Assembly (NCBI GenBank): GCA_038496675.1 | Contig: CM076650.1 | Span: 15,895,846-15,959,845, forward strand | Source of the DNA: Rachycentron canadum | Lineage: Eukaryota; Chordata; Actinopteri; Carangiformes; Rachycentridae | DNA: 64,000 bases | Reading direction: 5' to 3' | Part shown: positions 14,440 to 26,500 of the stretch, piece after piece | How positions within the stretch are numbered: position 1 is the stretch's first letter | How the letters are laid out: each line of letters starts with the position of its first letter | The notes under the pieces: model-generated | Told to the model about the DNA's origin: nothing | The model's input: only the letters and a program-made list of their open reading frames with translations | The model's database searches: none | Made by a program: the position numbers and the translations under genes

Positions 14440-15200
14440 TAGTTTATGATTAGGTTATTAATTCAGTTGTTCATACTGTAAATTATAAATAAGCAATGCT
14501 AAATAAGTCATAATACAGTTTTCATACTTGTATGCAGAGTCAATTTTTGGCAAAATCAAGTAAATGCTTTCATTAATCCTACTAATGAGTTACCACCATT
14601 TATAAGAGAGTTTTATTGTAAAGTGTGAAACGCTTCTCCATTTATCAATAGATTACTATTATTTATGGCTAAATATGCAATGTGTACCACATTTTACAAT
14701 AAGATTCCTTTTGTCAGTTATAAATGCTTCAAATTGATAAATAAATGGATGGAAAGATGAGATGAAGTGAAAAACAAGCCACAGATATCTAATTTTGATA
14801 TCCATTGCAAAACAAAGTAAATAACAATCTGATAGTATAGGTTATATCAACTGTGATACAATGAGGACAGCTGGTGAAAGTATGTCAAGGTAAACAATCT
14901 TGCCAATGCCTTAGAATAGGAATCTGGTAATTTGATATGATAATTTGATATGCCAAATTAAACTCATTAAGATATGCTGTGGGTGGTTAATTTCTAGTAG
15001 TTTAACAATTATCTATTGAAGCAAACACATACAAATGCTGGATGATGGAGAAAACAAGGAAAGTCAAGTAATTAATGAGATATGTGGCTTAACAGTTCAC
15101 TATTTGGCAAGCAACAAGTAACTTTTTATCCAATTTGCTATAAGTTAATAAATGATTTACAGAGTGTTACAAACTGTTTATAAAGCCTTTCAAAATCCTT
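14440..15200. repeat. AT-rich MITE-like region with inverted ends
   Basis: TTTATTGTAAAGTGTGAAAC at 14612 and ACATTTTACAATAAGATTCC at 14690 are inverted copies of a word often found at ends of fish miniature elements. TTTACAGAGTGTTACAAACT near 15157 is a related word. The internal structure is too degraded to define one element. Confidence 0.35.
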
Positions 15201-16247
15201 TATAAAGGTAGTGGTCAGGCCAAGTCAGGCCTCTGTAGTGCTTTTTGTCTATTCATCACTGCTGATGCAAATGATGCTGCTGAGGAAATTTGTAATTCAG
15301 TCGTCCTTGTTTTCCAAATGATTCCAGTTGTTATCAAGTTTGATTTTATTTACCACTTATGGATATTGAGTCCAAATAATTTCTCTCTTCTTGCTGGAAA
15401 AATATCTTTGTCCCCTTATAAAGCTCTATACAACTCTATAAAACTTGCCACGCTCTTTCAAAAAGGATTTAGCGCGTACAGGTAGTGTTGACTAACAGAC
15501 TAACAGACACTTCTGGCATGGTAAAACTGAGTTTTAACTAAAAAAATTTGATATGTTTCATTATTAAACTCATGTAATATGCATCAGACTTGCACACACT
15601 TAAGCCATTATATAAGCACATGGTCAGTTTTAAATGCTGCAGTCACTGCAACACTGTGCAGTTTTTAATGATGATGTTTAATTATGCTAAATGCTGCCCA
15701 ATATAAATGGGTTATCATTGGGCAATTTAAATCACACAGAACAACCAATATTACAATACTGTAAACACATTTAAGAATGTTTTAAACTCTAGCCCACATA
15801 TTTTTCAAAAACGGCAAATGATGGTGATTGTACTGAAGCAAAAGAGAAAAAAGACAAACAGGCTCATTATCAGGTCATTGCAGTCTATAAAATGCGATGT
15901 AATGAAAATACCCCTACAAACCTTCAAAGTTTAGAGAAAACCATTATAGTATCATATCTGAGGGTTATATTTTGAAAAAGAACTATAAGTGTCTTATATG
16001 TGATTATTGCTCAGCCGCAGCAATTAATGTCAATGTGGACTGGAGACGCTTGCTAATACCAGCTGTGTCAGGCTGGGCTGAAGTCAATTCTCTATTATAG
16101 GACTCTGGCTGACAGATGACCAGAGATGGAAACTGGGAGAAACTCATGACGCATGTCTTTTTCAGTCACTTTTATTCAGGGACACCTGGAAATACATAAA
16201 CACTTTGTGAATTATATGAACATTTAACAGAAAAACTCTTATGTTGC

Positions 16248-16273
16248 AAAAAAAAAAAAAAAAAAAAAAAAAA
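16248..16273. repeat. Poly(A) run
   Basis: Twenty-six A residues in a row, about 270 bases before mgat5b exon a. No retroposon body was recognised next to it. Confidence 0.9.
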
Positions 16274-16547
16274 TTCATTTATAACCAGCTAAATAAAAGC
16301 AGGAAAAACACCCTCAGCTCCCACACCTAACAAATTGATATTTGACTTCTAGCTAACACTCACTTTACTATTCTTTTCTGTAACAAAACCAAAATATTTT
16401 TGTCCAAATTAATAATGAATGCTTGGATGCTCTGGTAGCTCAGCAGGCTGAAGTGCAGCTCATGTACTCTGTTTTGAGAGTGAACCTTCTGTATTCACTG
16501 ACATGTTCTTCTGCTCATCTAAACTGCGTGTTTTGTGTGTGTTACAG

Positions 16548-16679
16548 GTTTCTCGGCGTGCCTCCAGGCAGAGGCAGTTGCCCACTTACTGGCCCGCTGC
16601 CCTTTGACCTCATCTACACTGACTACCATGGTCTGCAGCAGATGAAGCAACACATGGGGCTTTCACTCAAGAAACACAA
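16548..16679 (+). CDS. mgat5b: mgat5b exon a (first in window)
   Basis: Acceptor TTACAG precedes 16548; donor is GTTAGT at 16680. The first G completes a codon begun in an exon outside the window. Then come 43 codons and two bases (AA) that pair with A of the next exon to make Lys. It encodes FLGVPPGRGSCPL, then DLIYTDYHGLQQMKQHMGLS, the start of the C-terminal half of the catalytic region. The donor is weak (T at +3) and is followed by GT-rich sequence. Confidence 0.95.
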
Positions 16680-17126
16680 GTTAGTGAGGGGTTCATGTGT
16701 TTGTGTGTGTTTATATGTGTGTGTGTTGCTAAGAAATGAAGCATCTCCATTTTCTCTGTGTGCATCTCTCTTTGCCCGCATATATTGTATGTACAGGTGT
16801 GTGTGTGTGTGTGTGTATGTGTGTGTGTGTGTCAGCAATTTTCTAGGCAGGGCTGTAGGTTTATTGGCTGTGTTTATGGATTAATTGTTGCTGGTAATAA
16901 GGTGTAAACGTCTCTGTCTAGATGTCTAAATGTAACTCATTCAGCTTGTTAAAGTCATACACACTCTGTCACATAAACACACTCATGAACACACAAGCAC
17001 GCACACACACTTTCTCCCTCTACCAATCTCCCTCCAGCTAAAAGACCAAAAGGTCAAAACGCACAATATGTCAAACACATTTATGTTGCATTTTATCATA
17101 TAATAGAACAATCCTGCACACACACA

Positions 17127-17167
<41 letters not shown>

Positions 17168-20100
17168 ACACACAAACTGGCACTGCACTACCTGTCACCT
17201 GTACCATTACTCTACCCCCCACCCCTACCAACCTCCCCCAGTTTGTATGTGTATAAATTGTCAATTGATACCTGTTTCAGCTCTTTATTATTAATGTTGT
17301 TTGAATACACTCAGAGGCTCAACAGGAGGTAGACTGTTAGTAGTTAAACACAGACAGACAGGGGAAAAGAGAAGATATCTGCCTCATGAGAAAGAAGACA
17401 TTTTTGAGAGATGTTAAGATCAAAGTCAAGAACAACTTCGAAACTAGGCCATGACAGTCATGAGACCAAGGGAACAAAACAGCAAATAATACCCAAAGCA
17501 AGAATTTAAAGTGGATTGTAAAAAAAAATCAGCTGTACAGCCTCACAAAGCACTGCAATATGAGCCCATATTATCTTCAATGGTCTACCATGTTGTTGTT
17601 GCAGAAACAAATAAGATTGAAAGTCCAACTTGAGCTTCTCCAGACCCTTAAAACCAGCTTGCAGCCAGCTGTCTTTGTTCCTTTCTCATCTTTCTTGGTC
17701 CAGTAAATTGTCATCTTCATCTACCCCCTGTATGCAATGGCAGCAATTGACATTTTGCTTTCCCTCTTCTTGCTCCCGCTGTAAAGACTCAACAAAAAAA
17801 GATGAAGGCCAAATGAAAGTGAGAAAAAAAAAGACTGGCAAAGAGATAAAATGGTGTGTGGAGAGAGGTGTGTGGCAACAATGGAGAATAGAGAGAACAG
17901 AGAAAGAGAGATACCACAAAACAGTGGAAGTGGAAGGTATCAGGAGTCGACCTGACACCACATATAAAGGGCCACTCCATGTATTTTTAAAATCCAATTA
18001 TGAGCAAGAGAAATGCATTACAGGCAGGTTGGGGAGATATTTTCCCAGCACACAACCTGTTTTGCTTTCTCCTTTCTCACAAGTTCCCTTTCACACACAC
18101 ACACACACATGTACACGCGCACAAACACATGATCCCACATTTCCCCCAGACGAGATGCCAGTCAGCCTGCAGTCTGCACCTAATTGCTTGCTGAGGTCAG
18201 CAGCTCTCAGCTCCATCATTACAGCGTGGAGTCCTGATTTCTGCTTTCCCTAACAGGATGTGACTTTTAATGTTTGTAAGAGACAGTCTCTTTTGTTTTC
18301 CCCAAAAGTGTGCTGCGAGGGAATTATCTGGACTTTTCAGCAATACAGATGAAACAGAAATATCTATCCTCACTTTAACAAGAGGATGCATCACAGTGAT
18401 TTAAAATATATGAACATGAATGCCCAGGATATTGATTTTGTTGTGGACTCAAGAGCACAGGTGAAGATTTGTTAACGCACTGCAATCTTTAAAGAATGCA
18501 CTCAAATTTACCGTCAGGTGTATGATATGTAATATACACCATTATTTGTATCGATCTACTGTAAAGCAGGAATCCTACACCCTCTCCAGAATTTCCCCAC
18601 CAGGCATTCGTGCCGATCCACTTTATCCATTTATCTTCACCCTACGGTTCGGCGAGCCCCCTGAGGTTTAGGACAGGTCAATTATATACCTATTCACCTC
18701 TTCCTCCCTTTCTCTCTTTCTCTTTCTCTCTCCCTACCTCTCTCTCTTCCTCCCTCTCCTCTCATCAGGCTACACCAGTCTTGTTGAGTCCTGTGCACTG
18801 AAAGGCATCATTAATCAAGTGCTCTGAGCTTTGGGGCCCTTTAGCTCCCTTTAATTACTTTTGTTTTATGTTCCCACCAACATCCACCTTCATTTATTAT
18901 GCCTGGACAACATGGAGCTGTCCAGTTTGGTATGTTGTTGTGTTTGTGTGATTGTGTGTGTGTGTGTCTGTGTGTGTGTCATTAAAGATGCTGAAAGCCA
19001 ATAGAAGGCAGTCTTAAATCACACCCACTCATCTGATAATAGGACTAGCATATTGATTTCTTCTACATGGTAAATTTACTACTCTGATAGAGGTGGATTG
19101 GAGAAGATATCCAAGGGAATGTCTGCAACAAACAGACAAAAAAAAAAGCTTGCTACTAAGACAGAAGATGAGCCAGAGCGCTTGTACTTTGCTGCAGCAT
19201 GCTGACTCTTTGCTTTGGGACATCCCTAACTAACTCTTAATTGCCTGCCCCAAGGAGGTTATGTTTTCTCCCATATCTGTTTGTTCTTTTGTTTGGTTTG
19301 CAGGAAACCTGGTGGAAGGATAGGGCATGAACCAGGGAAGAACCCATTAAATTTTGGTAGCAATCCAGTTAAAGTTTTTTTTTTCCTTAACATTGCAAGG
19401 CTGGACATTTTTTTTTCTTAGGTTTTCATCAGTTTCTCAGGAAATAACGTATGGGTGTCTCCTCAGACATATTTATGTTACCATTTGGTCCAGATCCAGA
19501 CAATAATCCACATCTGGTAGAAGAAACTGTTTGGCCTTGGCAGAGTTAGGTGCTCCACCGAGTGCTATTTTAGTTTTAGCTTGCAAAAGAACAATTTTCA
19601 CGGGAGATATATAGTATATAGTAGCTGGTTGTTTGTTTTGTTTATGGCAGATTTGTCATTTTGCTCAAACTCTGTTGGACTTGAAAGAATACTTCCCTAA
19701 GGAGGGATAATGATTCTGCACTTGAATACTGATGCTGTATTGCCAAGTGAATTACATGAAAACACTGCTGTGTCCAGTATGTTGATAGCTTGATGAGCTC
19801 CCTTCTGATTTTAAATAATTAGTTTCAAAGTGTTTCTTTTAGTCCAAGGTGTTGGACACATACTATAGTCGAGAATCTAGTCTTTCAGTCAGAGGCACAA
19901 TTATTGGGCCCCTCGACAACACTTTAACAGCTGCACTGATATAATTAATATTTGTAATTGCTGGCATGTTCTTGGGCTTCTTTCCAGCTCTGTACCCCTG
20001 TAACACTCAGGGATTCCCCCAACCACCCGAGTCCCCACTTTCAGTTGAACTGAAAAACACCATGGTTCCAGTTCCACATGAAAACAACAATATGCTCAAG

Positions 20101-23100
20101 TAATTCTACTTAACACAGGGAATAGCACTGTGATAAGCCACAGCGTCTGCTAAAGTAATGAAGGATAAAAGATCAGAGTAAAGAGTATTGAAAGAATCAC
20201 TAAGTGACTAAGTCACTATGATAAAGGTGCATTATGTCAAAAATTAAATGACTGCCTGTGGCACAAGTAACCATTTATTCTGTTTCCTCATATCTGTTAC
20301 TTGTTACAAATTCCAATTTTAAAGTGAGTTTATGTGTTTTACATGAAAAAGCTGTCTTGATCTCAATGAGATTTACTGTTAAAATTGAGATTTTAATGAT
20401 AATAATTTAGCCTTCATTCTATACGAGCACATGGCTCATGGTTATTTTAACAGCTGTAATTGTGTAATATGAGCCATTAAACACCAGGATTACTTCCTGC
20501 ACTCACGTTAATAGTGTTAAAGCTAATTACAGTAATGTTATTTAAATGCTACAGCGAATGTGCTCAATGATGAGCTACTGTATGGAAGTTGTTATCAATT
20601 TCTTTTGGTGCCAAGTATGAAAATATCAATGTCTCAATAACACACACAAAATTATAAATGATTGAGTATTAATGAATATGAACTACATCGTAATTTATTT
20701 TCATTACATAATGCTCTATGCAATAAGATATAATTGATATACACAACTAATATATACAATGGACATTTCATTGCATTACAACTAGAATTTAACTCTTAAT
20801 TTCATCATCATCAGGACAATAAAAATGAAGGTCTCATGGAACACTGAATATTTCCATATATAACATTTGTACAATGGTCTGAGCTGAATTATTCTGTTTC
20901 TCTATTAAGGCTTAAACTGCTTTTTCCCACAAAACAAAGTAACAAGAACAGCAACAAGACAGAAATGGAGACAAATGGAAACACACATCATCGCAGAGAG
21001 AGACAGAGACAGAGGCTTCTTTGTAACATTAAACTGACACAATCAGTCAATAACTCTGCTGCTCGATGCCTGTCACTCAAGCAGTAAAGTAATATCTTGC
21101 ATCTCACTTTAGCGCCATTGGGTGTAGTGTACTGATGTGTGTGCTGTGTGTTGATGAATGCTCCACTGACAGCAAACTGCCCAAAAAATCTCTAACCAAG
21201 TATTTGGGCAACCTCTGGATCTGAAGCAAAGACTGAGTTACTGAGTTGGCAAAAATGCTTTAAAATTGGTCCTCTGCCATTTTAATCAGGCAAAGATCAA
21301 AAATGATTGGGTTTCTATTTGGAGTCAAGCATTTGTGTGTGAATGTGTGTGGCGAGTTGTAGCTGACCCCCAGCACCTCCCAATTGACAAATGTCAACAA
21401 GCACAAAGAGATGGGAAGGATGATTATCAGAGGCCCAATTTCAATGAAGTATGGTTGAAGTCATACCTAGTTGAATTACATCAGCTGTATTGTAGACGTG
21501 TTACAATCACGGGCTCATTCATCAACTACTTGGCCATGTGTTGACTGTTAATGTCCAGTCATATTCATACAGGTATCCAGTGTGGTACTTACTGTATAAC
21601 CTTACTCTTCACACCATTAGCCTGCTGACTAAAGTTCATGCTAACGTTATTTGCTAACACTGTTTGCTGTTGCAGCTGCCTCCACTGCCCTGAATGCCTC
21701 CTTATGTGCAGTTTTCTTGGTATTGTTAATTAAATTAAGATTTAATATACATGTATGTATATTAAGTAAATTCGTTCCCTCAGCACAGCATCAGCTGTTT
21801 GGTGCTTGGGTTATTTTTGAGAGCTTCAAGTCAACAATCGAAACCATCTAAAAATTGGAAAACTACATGTAATCATCTCTGACTAAAGCAGCAAGCAAGC
21901 AGGAAGTAACATCTTAAAATTTGAGTTTAGACTGTCTTCTGTTGTCTAACAAAATCCCCATAGATAAGGCTAAAAATGTTGGGTGACAATACACCACCCT
22001 GCCATCTTCCCCTCACCTCCGAGGACTGTTGAGCCTTGCTGAGCAGCCGTTTAACCCAGATTAGCTCCATACCCTGATCTCCCAATAGATATTCAGCTCA
22101 GCTACTCCTCCACTTATCCCCTCTTCTTCCACTTTTTCTTTTTTGACCTCCCTCTGGGACCTCTTATCTGTGGGCAGAAACATTTTCACCATTTCAGAGC
22201 TGGCGATATATGATAGTACAGGTTAGAGAGAAAAGGTTAGTGGAGATGGAGACAAGACAAACTAACATTTGTTATTAATAATTCATTCTCAGCTTTCTGT
22301 GGTCCTTACAAATAGACAGACAATTTCCCCAGAATCTCATCTGATTTGCCTCAAAACAATCCTGCAGCGATAAGTGTAAATGTATAATGTATGTTTTTTG
22401 ACTTTATGACCATTCCTTTATATCTAAACTATATGTCAATTTAAAGGTTGGCCTCTTACATGCTGCAGTCAAGGACAGAAATGTCAATAGGAGTGTCAAA
22501 CAAGATTGAGTCTTGTTCAGTCTTGAATAAGACTTAAAATGCCCCCAGATTAATTGTTTTCTAATTTCTGTATTTAAGATACTCAAAGTATGTAAGAAGA
22601 AACACAAAAACAAAACACCCAAGGACTCTGTCTTTGAATGCAGCAAATGTTCTTTGAAGTCAAATTTTTAATTGAAGGTTGTAGTTATAGTAGTTGAGTC
22701 TGTAGTTGTTGGTGACTGGGTCACAAACAAGAAAGGTTATACAATATTAGAGGAACTCTGCAAAGAAACTCTAAATTGTTTCTGTCTAAACACTTCAGCA
22801 CTCTCAAAATTACCCTGCTCATTGAAGGGGATAAGTGCCCAGTTGTAGAAAAATATGATATCTCTTCCAGGTGTTACCAGTCCAGCTACAATAAAGGAAA
22901 GTAATAGAAGACTTTTTGTCAGCTGTCAGCTTATCAGAATCAAGTGGGTTTTTTTTTTCTGTACTAAGGATTTACACTAGTTTTCAACAAGTAAGGGAAA
23001 AGAAATTCTTGATAGGTTTTTAACAATTAGTCCAGTGTGAGCAGCTTCAATAGACCACAAAAGAGAATAGAAATAAAACTTTTGTGTCTGCAGTGTGGTT

Positions 23101-23501
23101 GCAAACTTTGTTGAGGGACTGCTTTGACGGGAAAGGCAAGGGTCATGTTACAGACAGAGATGAAAGCATCGAGAGGTAATTGTAAAATCTCCGGAGAGAC
23201 CAACAATATCCTCAAAAGTTAAATTACAGTGTTACAATTTTACCAGTTGTTTTTATTATTTGTGGGATCACCCTGTATATAAGATTCATACAAACTATCT
23301 TCAGAATGCCATAGAAGTATCTGATTATGAATTTACAGTCAACATTTTTAATACAGTGCTTAATACTACACATGCTAGGTTCAGGGACAGTACCTACAGT
23401 GAAAGGATAATGTATTGCCCGTCAGTTATTTGTGCTCTTCAGATCTCAGAAGTTACTGGACTACCTCACTCCTTCTCTTTTTCACACACACACACAGTCG
23501 T

Positions 23502-23542
<41 letters not shown>

Positions 23543-26500
23543 CACACAGTTATCTGCCAGGAAAGAGATCTGAAAGTGGTGTCTGCCACCTTTCCACCTT
23601 TAGCTCTTGTTAATCCCCCAGAGCTCACACACTGGCCAGACTGAGCGCACTCACTGGTACAGACAAGGGCAAAGTGAGCTGTGTGTGTGTATGAGAGAGA
23701 GAGAGAGAGAGAAGGAGAGAGACCACATGCACATGTGTTTGTGTATGATTCTGTTATGTGTGCTCATGCACAACGTCAGCTGTGCTTTAGTGCAGTTCTA
23801 TTAAGCATTCGCCTGGAAAGTCTATCAGTGCCCCATCGTAACTCTCAAAGTAATTTTTTTTCTTGTCATTTTCATGTCAAACCTCCTACGCTACACTTAC
23901 TAGTTATTGTTGTTCTTTCTTGGCTTCCTCTCCATTTTGAACTTTTCTTTTTTTCACTTTTGACAAACCTTCAGGTATATCCAACTACTGGGGCTAAATA
24001 TTGTTACAGTTTTCTGCTAGTAGTCATTTTCTGTCATTAGGATTTCCCAAGCTTTGCTTCCAAAGCTGGACTGAATAAACTGCAGAGAGAGTCAGATTTA
24101 CTAACATGAACCACCAGGCCAAGTTTGTGCTTTGCATTCAGTTTGTGCTCAAATTTGAGGTAATTTAGCATGTAATTTAGTCAGCATCTGGGATGATCCT
24201 CCAGGTGAATCCTGCTAGTGAGGCAAAGCTCAGATCACTAAGCTCAGAAAAGAAATAATGATATTGTGATGCAAAATTTCGCATTTTCTCTCTGCTCCTC
24301 AAAAAAGTATGTGTGTCACTCTTAAAGTTATAGTAAATGGAAGGCATTATCCAACTTTGTAGAAAATGAGAAAGTGGTATAAGATGCTCAAAGGACTGTT
24401 ATGTAATGTAGATATGTTTAAATGAGAGTCATACAATAAGCAAATATACTATAAGCATGCATAAGTATGCGCACCCGCCGTATTTTTTATTTCTGTGGTT
24501 TCCACAGAGTGTGTATTAACACAAAAAGCCAGCAAACATTTTAGTTTATCTTTATTTTAACCACCAATAGCCTTATAAGCGTGACATAAACATTTGTAAC
24601 ACACTGTACAGTACAAGTAAGGAAATATAAGGGCATTTAAGTTTTTATCAATCTCATCAAGCAATATTAATTGTGTAACATATTCTGTCATAAACCATTT
24701 GTTTAAACCAATGTTTATGTACTGTCTATGAATGCTGATTAGAAGTTAAGACACACTGACAGCTGGAACATTTAGATCTAAAGTGCTTGTCCTGTGTGCT
24801 TACAGATGTCATGTCCGAGTGATTGACACCTTTGGGACGGAGCCAGCTTACAATCATGAGGAGTATGCAACTCTGCACGGATACCGGACCAACTGGGGCT
24901 ACTGGAACCTCAACGCCAGGCAATATATGACCATGTTCCGTAAGAAGAAATTCACTTTCACAAAATAATAATAATAATAATGTATTTTATATATAAAATA
25001 ATTCTTAGAGAGATCATTATAGTGACTGTCATTTACAATGAGCCCAACATTACACAGTGGACTATAGAAATATATAAAAATCAGTTAAAACAGTTAAGTT
25101 AATGCCATGAGAACTAAAACCATGCAACACATAATGGATGTGTATTAAGTACTTTCCTGAAGTGTCCAAGAAGTATAACAGTATTTTTAGGTTTAGTCAT
25201 TGCAAGTGGCTGAATGGGTCTGCTGCATTAATATAAACAGTCCCTCCAAAATCAGTCCAGGCAAATGGTACCTGAAGAACCAGCCAATCACTGGAAGGAG
25301 TTAAATATGGACCAGGGTCCCAATGCAAGATAGATGTGAGGCATGATGGTAATTTTCTGACCAGGGCTTTGTAGATATGCTGACACCAACGCTTACTGCA
25401 TTTCTCAGTCAGAGACTTATCATAAAGGATACAGAGGTGAGCACTACATCCATCACCAGTAATAACCCTTGGGGCAGAGGGGTAAATCTAAAGGCCTTCT
25501 CCTTACAAATCAAAGCGGAGCTAGTTTTATATATAACAAGTCAATCTTTTTCACAGTTTGCCAACAAGGCCATTTGTCATCACACAAGATACCATGATAC
25601 TTGTATCCTGTAACCTTTTCAATATTTAAAGCATTGACTGTGTAGTTAGACAGATTAAAGTTCAATTTAAGATTATTAAGAGAATATAACAGCACATGAA
25701 GGGGGAGTCAGCAATACACTACAAATTAGTATTGTCCACTTACAAATGACTTTGTCAATCATGGATCAGGAGACAATTTCTTTGATATACATGGTGAACA
25801 GGAAAGGGCCCCGAATAGATCCCTGCACCACAACCATCGTAATAGGGACGAATACACACTGCAGACTACCTCTATCTTCACACACTAACATCGCATATGT
25901 AATTCTGAAACCAGCATAAAGGATCAGAGCAGTGATAAGGAATCTGTCAAGTAGAGAATAGGCAACTGTATCAAATTCTTTATCTTACAGTTTTATATCT
26001 CCCTTCCTGATCTAAATCTACATTATTTCAAGCATTTGTATTCTTATAACTTCAAAACCTGAAAGTTAAAATACTTTACTGTCATATATACACTACACAC
26101 ACAAAAATCTGACATCATTTTTTATGTTTTTTTCTAAATATGATAAAATTACTCAAATGCAGTGTTTTTACTTTCTCTGACAGATCTGGCTGCTTGTTCA
26201 CATTTATTTGGAGTAATGTGTTAAATGCAGCTATTTTCAGCAACACACAGCTTCCAGTGTCCCTTCAAATTATATCTGGTCTTTTTCACATTTGCTTTTC
26301 TTTTTCTGTTTCACGCTACACAATATGACTGATCTGCTGCTTTCAAAGCCCTCGCTGTTGTTGTCTATCTCCTTGCTGCTCTTAACTAAAGCACTGACTT
26401 ATTTAACTCCCTTCTGCTTTCACATCCAGCTCTCAACAATGACATGCCCACTCAGCTATAGCTGGCACTCAACAGCAGGATCGTTATAATGTCAGTATGT

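Larger units (their letters stand above)
1..16547 (+). other. Presumed intron upstream of mgat5b exon a; no exon recognised
   Basis: I read this stretch in both directions and found no peptide resembling the family blocks expected before LGVPPGRG. It is AT-rich with many CA, GT and CT runs, a poly(A) run at 16248-16273, an AAT run at 2371-2394, a CT-rich zone at 6950-7215 and a transposon remnant at 11152-12108. Parts of it could instead be regulatory, which cannot be judged from sequence alone. Confidence 0.7.
16680..24805 (+). other. mgat5b intron between exons a and b
   Basis: An 8.1-kb GT-AG intron. It holds GT-rich sequence next to the donor (to 16832), a CA run at 17116-17175, CT-rich sequence near 18690-18770, a dispersed repeat at 19246-19570, and CA runs at 23483-23547 followed by a short GA run near 23694-23712. 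No further exon was recognised. Confidence 0.85.

Noticed and set aside
16428..16490. tRNA-like A-box (TAGCTCAGCAGG) just upstream of exon a
   Set aside because: No convincing B-box or cloverleaf follows. At most a decayed tRNA-derived SINE head.
17630..18253. 207-codon + strand open frame, the longest continuous ORF in the window
   Set aside because: It lies inside an mgat5b intron, is rich in Ser, Lys and HTHT from CA repeats, shows no domain, and overlaps an equally meaningless minus-strand frame.
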